Assembly (NCBI GenBank): GCA_037190175.1
Contig: JBBCJM010000043.1
Location: forward strand, 1-64,000
DNA length: 64,000 nucleotides
From: JBBCJM01 sp037190175
GTDB lineage: Bacteria; Pseudomonadota; Alphaproteobacteria; Rhodobacterales; Rhodobacteraceae
Direction: 5' to 3'
Shown here: in pieces, positions 60,524 through 64,000 of the stretch
Numbering within the stretch: position 1 is the stretch's first letter
How the letters are laid out: every line of letters starts with the position of its first letter
Notes under the pieces: generated by a model
Databases searched by the model: none
Told to the model about the DNA's origin: nothing
The model's input: the letters and a program-made list of their open reading frames with translations, nothing else
Translations under genes and position numbers: made by a program

Positions 60524-61831
60524 TCACCCGCCCAGCAGCAGGTTGGGCAGCCAGTGGACGAAGCCGGGAAACAGCGCCAGGAACACCACGAAGCCCATCA
60601 TGATCAGCAGATAGGGGAAGGTGACCCGCGCGATATAGCCGGTACTTCGCCCGGTGATGTTCTGGATCACCGCGAAGTTGAAGGCCACCGGCGGGGTGAT
60701 CTGCGCCATCTCCACCACCAGCACGATGAAGATGCCGAACCACACCTTGTCGAAGCCCGCGGCCTCCACGATGGGCAGCACCACCGGCAGGGTGGTGGCG
60801 ATCATCGAGAACCCCTCCAGCGCGGTGCCGAGGATCAGGTAGAGGATCATCAGCGCCACGATCAGCATCAGCGGCGAAAGCTCCCAGCCCGAAACCGTGC
60901 CGGCCACCGCCTCGGGCACGCCCAGCACCGCGGTCACGTTGCCCAGCACCGAGGCGCCGAAGATGATCAGCCCCATCACCGAACAGGTCTGCACCGTGCC
61001 CAGAAGGATGTCGCGCAGGATGCGCCAGCTGAGCGCCCGGTGGCTGAGCGAGACGAGGAAGGCCCCCACCACCCCCAGCGCCGCGGCCTCGGAGGGCGTG
61101 GCGAGGCCGCCGTACATCGAGCCCAGCACGCAGAGGATCAGGAAGATCGCGGCCCACAGGTCCTTCAGCGCGGCGAAGCGCTGCGACAGCGGCATGTGGC
61201 GCAGGGCGCGCTCGCTTTCGGGCACCAGGTCCTTGCGGATCGTGGTGTGGATCATGATCCAGGCGCTGAACACCGCCGCCAGCAGGACGCCGGGCAGGAA
61301 GCCGGCGGTGAACAGCCGCAGCACCGATTCCTCGGCCAGCACGCCGTAGATGATCATCACGGTCGAGGGCGGGATCAGGAAGCCCAGCGTCCCCGCCCCG
61401 GCCAGGCTGCCGATGGCCACGTCGGGCGAATAGCCGCGGCGCAGAAGCTCCTTCAGCGTCATGCGGCCCACCACCTGCGTGGTTGCGGCGGAGGAGCCCG
61501 AGATGGCGGCGAAGATCGAGCAGCCGATGATGTTGACGTGCAGCAGCCGCCCGGGGATCAGCCCGGCCCAGGGGGCGAGGCCGGAAAACAGCGCCGCCGA
61601 CAGCTTGGTGCGGAACAGGAACTCGCCCATCAGCACGAAGAGCGGCAGCGCCACCAGATCGGGCGTGGTCAGGATGTTGAAGGCATATTGCGCGGTCAGC
61701 CGGCCCATCGGCAGCCCGGTGAAGATCATGCCCAGAACGATCGCGGTCGCCAGCAGCGCGATGCCGATCCAGACCCCGACCGAGAGGAAGGCGAAGAGCA
61801 GGCCGAAAAGGCCGCCGAAGACTGCGGTCAT
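60524..61831 (-). CDS. dctM: TRAP transporter large permease (DctM)
   Basis: A 435-aa permease with about twelve spans of the DctM family: GRLTAQYAFNILTTPDLVALPLFVLMGEFLFRTKL, GSLAGAGTLGFLIPPSTVMIIYG and FGASVLGNVTAVLGVPEAV. It carries the main transport path of a sodium-driven TRAP system. Downstream of dctQ by 45 bp, it completes dctP-dctQ-dctM. Confidence 0.94.
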   Translation of the reverse strand: MTAVFGGLFGLLFAFLSVGVWIGIALLATAIVLGMIFTGLPMGRLTAQYAFNILTTPDLVALPLFVLMGEFLFRTKLSAALFSGLAPWAGLIPGRLLHVNIIGCSIFAAISGSSAATTQVVGRMTLKELLRRGYSPDVAIGSLAGAGTLGFLIPPSTVMIIYGVLAEESVLRLFTAGFLPGVLLAAVFSAWIMIHTTIRKDLVPESERALRHMPLSQRFAALKDLWAAIFLILCVLGSMYGGLATPSEAAALGVVGAFLVSLSHRALSWRILRDILLGTVQTCSVMGLIIFGASVLGNVTAVLGVPEAVAGTVSGWELSPLMLIVALMILYLILGTALEGFSMIATTLPVVLPIVEAAGFDKVWFGIFIVLVVEMAQITPPVAFNFAVIQNITGRSTGYIARVTFPYLLIMMGFVVFLALFPGFVHWLPNLLLGG

Positions 61832-61876
61832 GTCAGGGGCCCCCTTGCGGATGGAAAGGAAGGAAAGGGCATCGCA

Positions 61877-62467
61877 TCACCCCTCGATGGCCGTGGCCGC
61901 GCCCAGCGCGGGCCGTTCGACCGGGCGGCCGGCAAGGTTGGCCAGCAGCCTGACCACCATCTGCACCGCCAGCAGCGTGGCCCCCGCCGCCAGCCCCGCC
62001 TGCGGGATCCAGAGCGGGGTGAAGCTGTCCTGCGAGACCTCGCCGAAGCGGTATGTCCGCAGCGCCAGCGCCACCAGCATCCAGGCCAGATAGACCGTGA
62101 CCACCGAACCCGCGAGGCTGGACAGGATGTCGAAGGCGCGGTGGTAACGCCCGCCGCGCATCCGCAGCAGCAGCTCGACCCGGATCTGCTGCCCGGCGCG
62201 CAGGGTCATCCCCGCGCCGAGCATGAAGGCGCCGCCCATCAGGTAGGCGCTGTATTCCCAAGCCACGCCGATGCCCGGGGGCACCGACCGGATGAACCGC
62301 GCCAGCACCGCCACCCCGATCTCGGCCAGGATCAGCCCGGTCAGCAGCAGGACGCAGAGCCCTGCCAGGAACGCGGCCACCAGGGCCAGGCCGTCCGCGA
62401 TGCGTTCCAGCATCGCGACCGGCCCGTGATCCCGGATGCCGACCGAGGCGTGCGGCACCGGCTGCAT
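61877..62467 (-). CDS. dctQ: TRAP transporter small permease (DctQ)
   Basis: A 196-aa membrane protein with four spans of the DctQ family, including LILAEIGVAVLARFIRSVPPGIGVAWEYSAYLMGGAFMLGAGMTLRAGQQI. It joins the large permease and the binding protein. Its start lies 1 bp after the dctP stop. Confidence 0.9.
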   Translation of the reverse strand: MQPVPHASVGIRDHGPVAMLERIADGLALVAAFLAGLCVLLLTGLILAEIGVAVLARFIRSVPPGIGVAWEYSAYLMGGAFMLGAGMTLRAGQQIRVELLLRMRGGRYHRAFDILSSLAGSVVTVYLAWMLVALALRTYRFGEVSQDSFTPLWIPQAGLAAGATLLAVQMVVRLLANLAGRPVERPALGAATAIEG

Positions 62468-62468
62468 G

Positions 62469-63461
62469 TCACCGCGCCGCCTTGAAGGCGTCGACGATGG
62501 GCGCAGCGGCGGGAACCCGCGTCACGAACTCGGCCTGCAACGCCGCCGCGCGCTCGACCATCGCCTCGCGCAGGTCCGGCGAGATCTCGACCACGGTCAT
62601 CCCCTGCTCGACCATCCGTTGCAGGCTGTCCAGGTCGCCCTGGCGCGAGACCTCCCAGAACTCGGGCTCGAGCCGCCTGGCGGTGTCCTCGATGGCGGCG
62701 CGCTGCGCGTCGCTCAGGCCGTTCCAGGTGTCGAGGTTGATCGTCACCATATTCGACCCCCAGGTGTGGTTGGTCGGATAGATGTATTGCAGGAATTCCC
62801 AGAACTTGCCGTCCACGCCCGAGGTGGCCGAGGTCGCCACCCCCGCCACCCGGCCCGAGGCCAGCGCCGGGATCAGCTCGCCCCAGGGCATCGCCACGCC
62901 GGCCATGCCGATGGCCGAGACCACGTCGACGGTGTTCTTGTCCGCACCCCGCACCGGGATGCCGCGGAAGTCGCCGATGTCGTCGACCAGCACCTTCAGG
63001 TACACGTACTGCGCCGGCGAGGGCACCATGTAGAGGATCTTCTGGTTGTGCTTTTCCGCCAGCTCCTCGAACACCGGGCGGACATGGGCATGGTATTCCT
63101 TCAGCTCTTCCATCGAGCCGACCAGGAAGGGCACGCCCTCCACCCCGAACAGCGGGTCGACGCCCACCTGCTGGCTGATGTTGATGTCGGCCATCTCGAC
63201 CAGCCCGTCGCGCACCGCGGTCAGTTGGTCGGGCCCCTTGAAGCCCAGCGAGCCGCCGGCCTTGACCGAGATCAGCACCTCGCCGTTGGTGGCCTTGGCC
63301 ACCTCCTCGGCGAAGCGCATCGCGTTCGCGACCATGAAGTTCGATTCCGGCAGGATGTCGGACAGGTTCAGCCGGGTCTGGCCCAGCGCGGGCACCGCGG
63401 TCAGCGCCATGGCGGCGGCAAGCATCGTGCCCTTGAGGGTGGTTCGCATCGCATGGATCAT
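62469..63461 (-). CDS. dctP: TRAP substrate-binding protein (DctP)
   Basis: A 330-aa DctP protein with a signal peptide (MIHAMRTTLKGTMLAAAMALTAVPALGQ). The fold shows SDILPESNFMVANAMRFAEEVAK, VPSPAQYVYLKVLVDDIGDFRGIPVRG, the conserved Arg after GIPVR, and NTWNGLSDAQRAAIEDTARR. Ligand unknown; dicarboxylate or other organic acids are typical. A GGAAAGGA ribosome site precedes the ATG by 7-14 bases. Confidence 0.92.
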   Translation of the reverse strand: MIHAMRTTLKGTMLAAAMALTAVPALGQTRLNLSDILPESNFMVANAMRFAEEVAKATNGEVLISVKAGGSLGFKGPDQLTAVRDGLVEMADINISQQVGVDPLFGVEGVPFLVGSMEELKEYHAHVRPVFEELAEKHNQKILYMVPSPAQYVYLKVLVDDIGDFRGIPVRGADKNTVDVVSAIGMAGVAMPWGELIPALASGRVAGVATSATSGVDGKFWEFLQYIYPTNHTWGSNMVTINLDTWNGLSDAQRAAIEDTARRLEPEFWEVSRQGDLDSLQRMVEQGMTVVEISPDLREAMVERAAALQAEFVTRVPAAAPIVDAFKAAR

Positions 63462-63693
63462 GCTGGCATCCTTTCCTGTTGGATCGTGAAGGGGCAGCGG
63501 GGTTGGATCCCGCCGGGATTGTGGGCGGCCGCCCGGGGCCTCGGGGGCCCGGCCGGATCGGAGGCCCTGGCCGGGATCGCCCGGGGGGCCGATTGTCTTG
63601 AAGGTTTTCCGAAGTTACCCGCCGGGGGGCGGTGGCGGCAAACAGCAGTTGCGTCTGACGTGATCGGCGATTCTTATGGATGGGCCCGGCCGG
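63462..63693. other. Intergenic gap upstream of dctP, no gene seen
   Basis: This 232-bp gap between the TRAP operon and the SDR gene contains no convincing gene, tRNA or repeat copy. It holds GC-rich inverted stretches (CCGGGGCC, GGCCCGGCC) but no promoter pair I would defend. Confidence 0.5.
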
Positions 63694-64000
63694 CTATTTG
63701 TGGCCGGTCAGGATCACCTCGTCGCCCACCCGCTTGGCAGTGCGCAGCCCGCCGGGCACCTGCAGGGTGGGCAGAAGCTCGATCAGCCCGATGTTCACGT
63801 ATTGCGGGGCGCCCAGGGCATATTCCACGGCATCCGCGATGTCCGAGGTCTGCGGCATCTCGAACCCCTCGAAATATTTCCGCCTGGCCTCGGCGGGGTC
63901 GATCTTCTCGACATGGGCGAAGATGTCGGTCTCCACCCGGCCGGGGCTGATCTCGGTCACCCGCACCCGGCGGCCAAAGGCATCCACCCGCAGCTGGCGC
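63694..64000 (-). CDS. Short-chain dehydrogenase/reductase, C-terminal part (partial)
   Basis: The final ~101 residues of an SDR-family oxidoreductase; the N-terminus and catalytic Tyr lie beyond 64000. The visible segment VRVTEISPGRVETDIFAHV has the SPG-R/V-ET motif found after the catalytic tetrad of classical SDRs of the YdfG/serine-3-dehydrogenase type. The C-terminus runs DVADAVEYALGAPQYVNIGLIELLPT-like, as expected for that group (here SDIADAVEYALG). NADP-dependent reduction of a small hydroxy compound is likely. Confidence 0.82.
   Translation of the reverse strand, partial: RQLRVDAFGRRVRVTEISPGRVETDIFAHVEKIDPAEARRKYFEGFEMPQTSDIADAVEYALGAPQYVNIGLIELLPTLQVPGGLRTAKRVGDEVILTGHK

Overview
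The window is high-GC DNA with tightly packed genes. It looks like a chromosomal segment of an alphaproteobacterium of the Rhodobacteraceae (Rhodobacter/Paracoccus type). This rests on gene content and style: a TIGR02302/DUF4175 protein beside lysA, a Hint-domain protein, a DmdC-like acyl-CoA dehydrogenase, TRAP transporters, a Rhodobacterales-type intergenic GC hairpin, and strong third-position G/C. No species can be named from the sequence alone.

Layout. (1) 1-5227, phosphonate block: the start of phnG, the regulator PhnF with a perfect inverted-repeat operator, and the transporter phnC-phnD-phnE-phnE with a candidate Pho box. (2) 5360-23963, mostly housekeeping and orphan genes: an HxlR regulator divergent from an FMN reductase, two small secreted Cys proteins, a LolA-family protein, an MBL hydrolase with a DmdC-like dehydrogenase, TsaC, the DUF4175 protein with lysA and two tiny lipoproteins, an RluA-type pseudouridine synthase, an FMN-binding glutamate-synthase-like protein, a BrnT/BrnA toxin-antitoxin pair, a DMT exporter, a Hint protein, SmpB, an HWE histidine kinase and an isochorismatase-like hydrolase. 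(3) 24012-33343, a selenocysteine cassette: selB, selA, fdhE, fdoI, fdoH and fdoG on the minus strand, and selC (tRNA-Sec) divergent. fdoG has an in-frame UGA at codon 200, followed by a hairpin matching the E. coli SECIS layout. selD is not in the window. (4) 33420-36541, a PPC/DUF296 protein with a complete ECF transporter (S, T and a fused double ATPase) of unknown substrate, just downstream of selC.

(5) 36538-58859, a large phenylacetate catabolic island. On the minus strand, paaN-livKHMGF-fadJ forms one tight operon. Divergent from it are paaG-paaI-paaK and a TetR regulator (PaaR-like). After a GST gene and paaX comes paaJ-paaA-(HNH-like gene)-paaB-paaC-paaD-paaE-(third PaaA/PaaC-like gene)-paaZ-paaY. 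Together these encode uptake, CoA activation, epoxidation, isomerisation, ring opening and beta-oxidation. The same 15-bp motif TGACCnnnCGGTCGG lies in both main paa promoter regions and is probably the PaaR operator. (6) 58907-64000: tRNA-Pro(CGG), a DMT transporter, a VanZ-like protein, a TRAP transporter (dctMQP) and the end of an SDR gene.

The most unusual items are the HNH-nuclease-like gene of different base composition wedged between paaA and paaB, the ECF/PPC cassette with one degenerate ATPase half, two families of hairpin repeats that supply the last codons of neighbouring genes, and the complete UGA/SECIS/selC/selA/selB set. No CRISPR array, phage, transposase or rRNA gene was seen.
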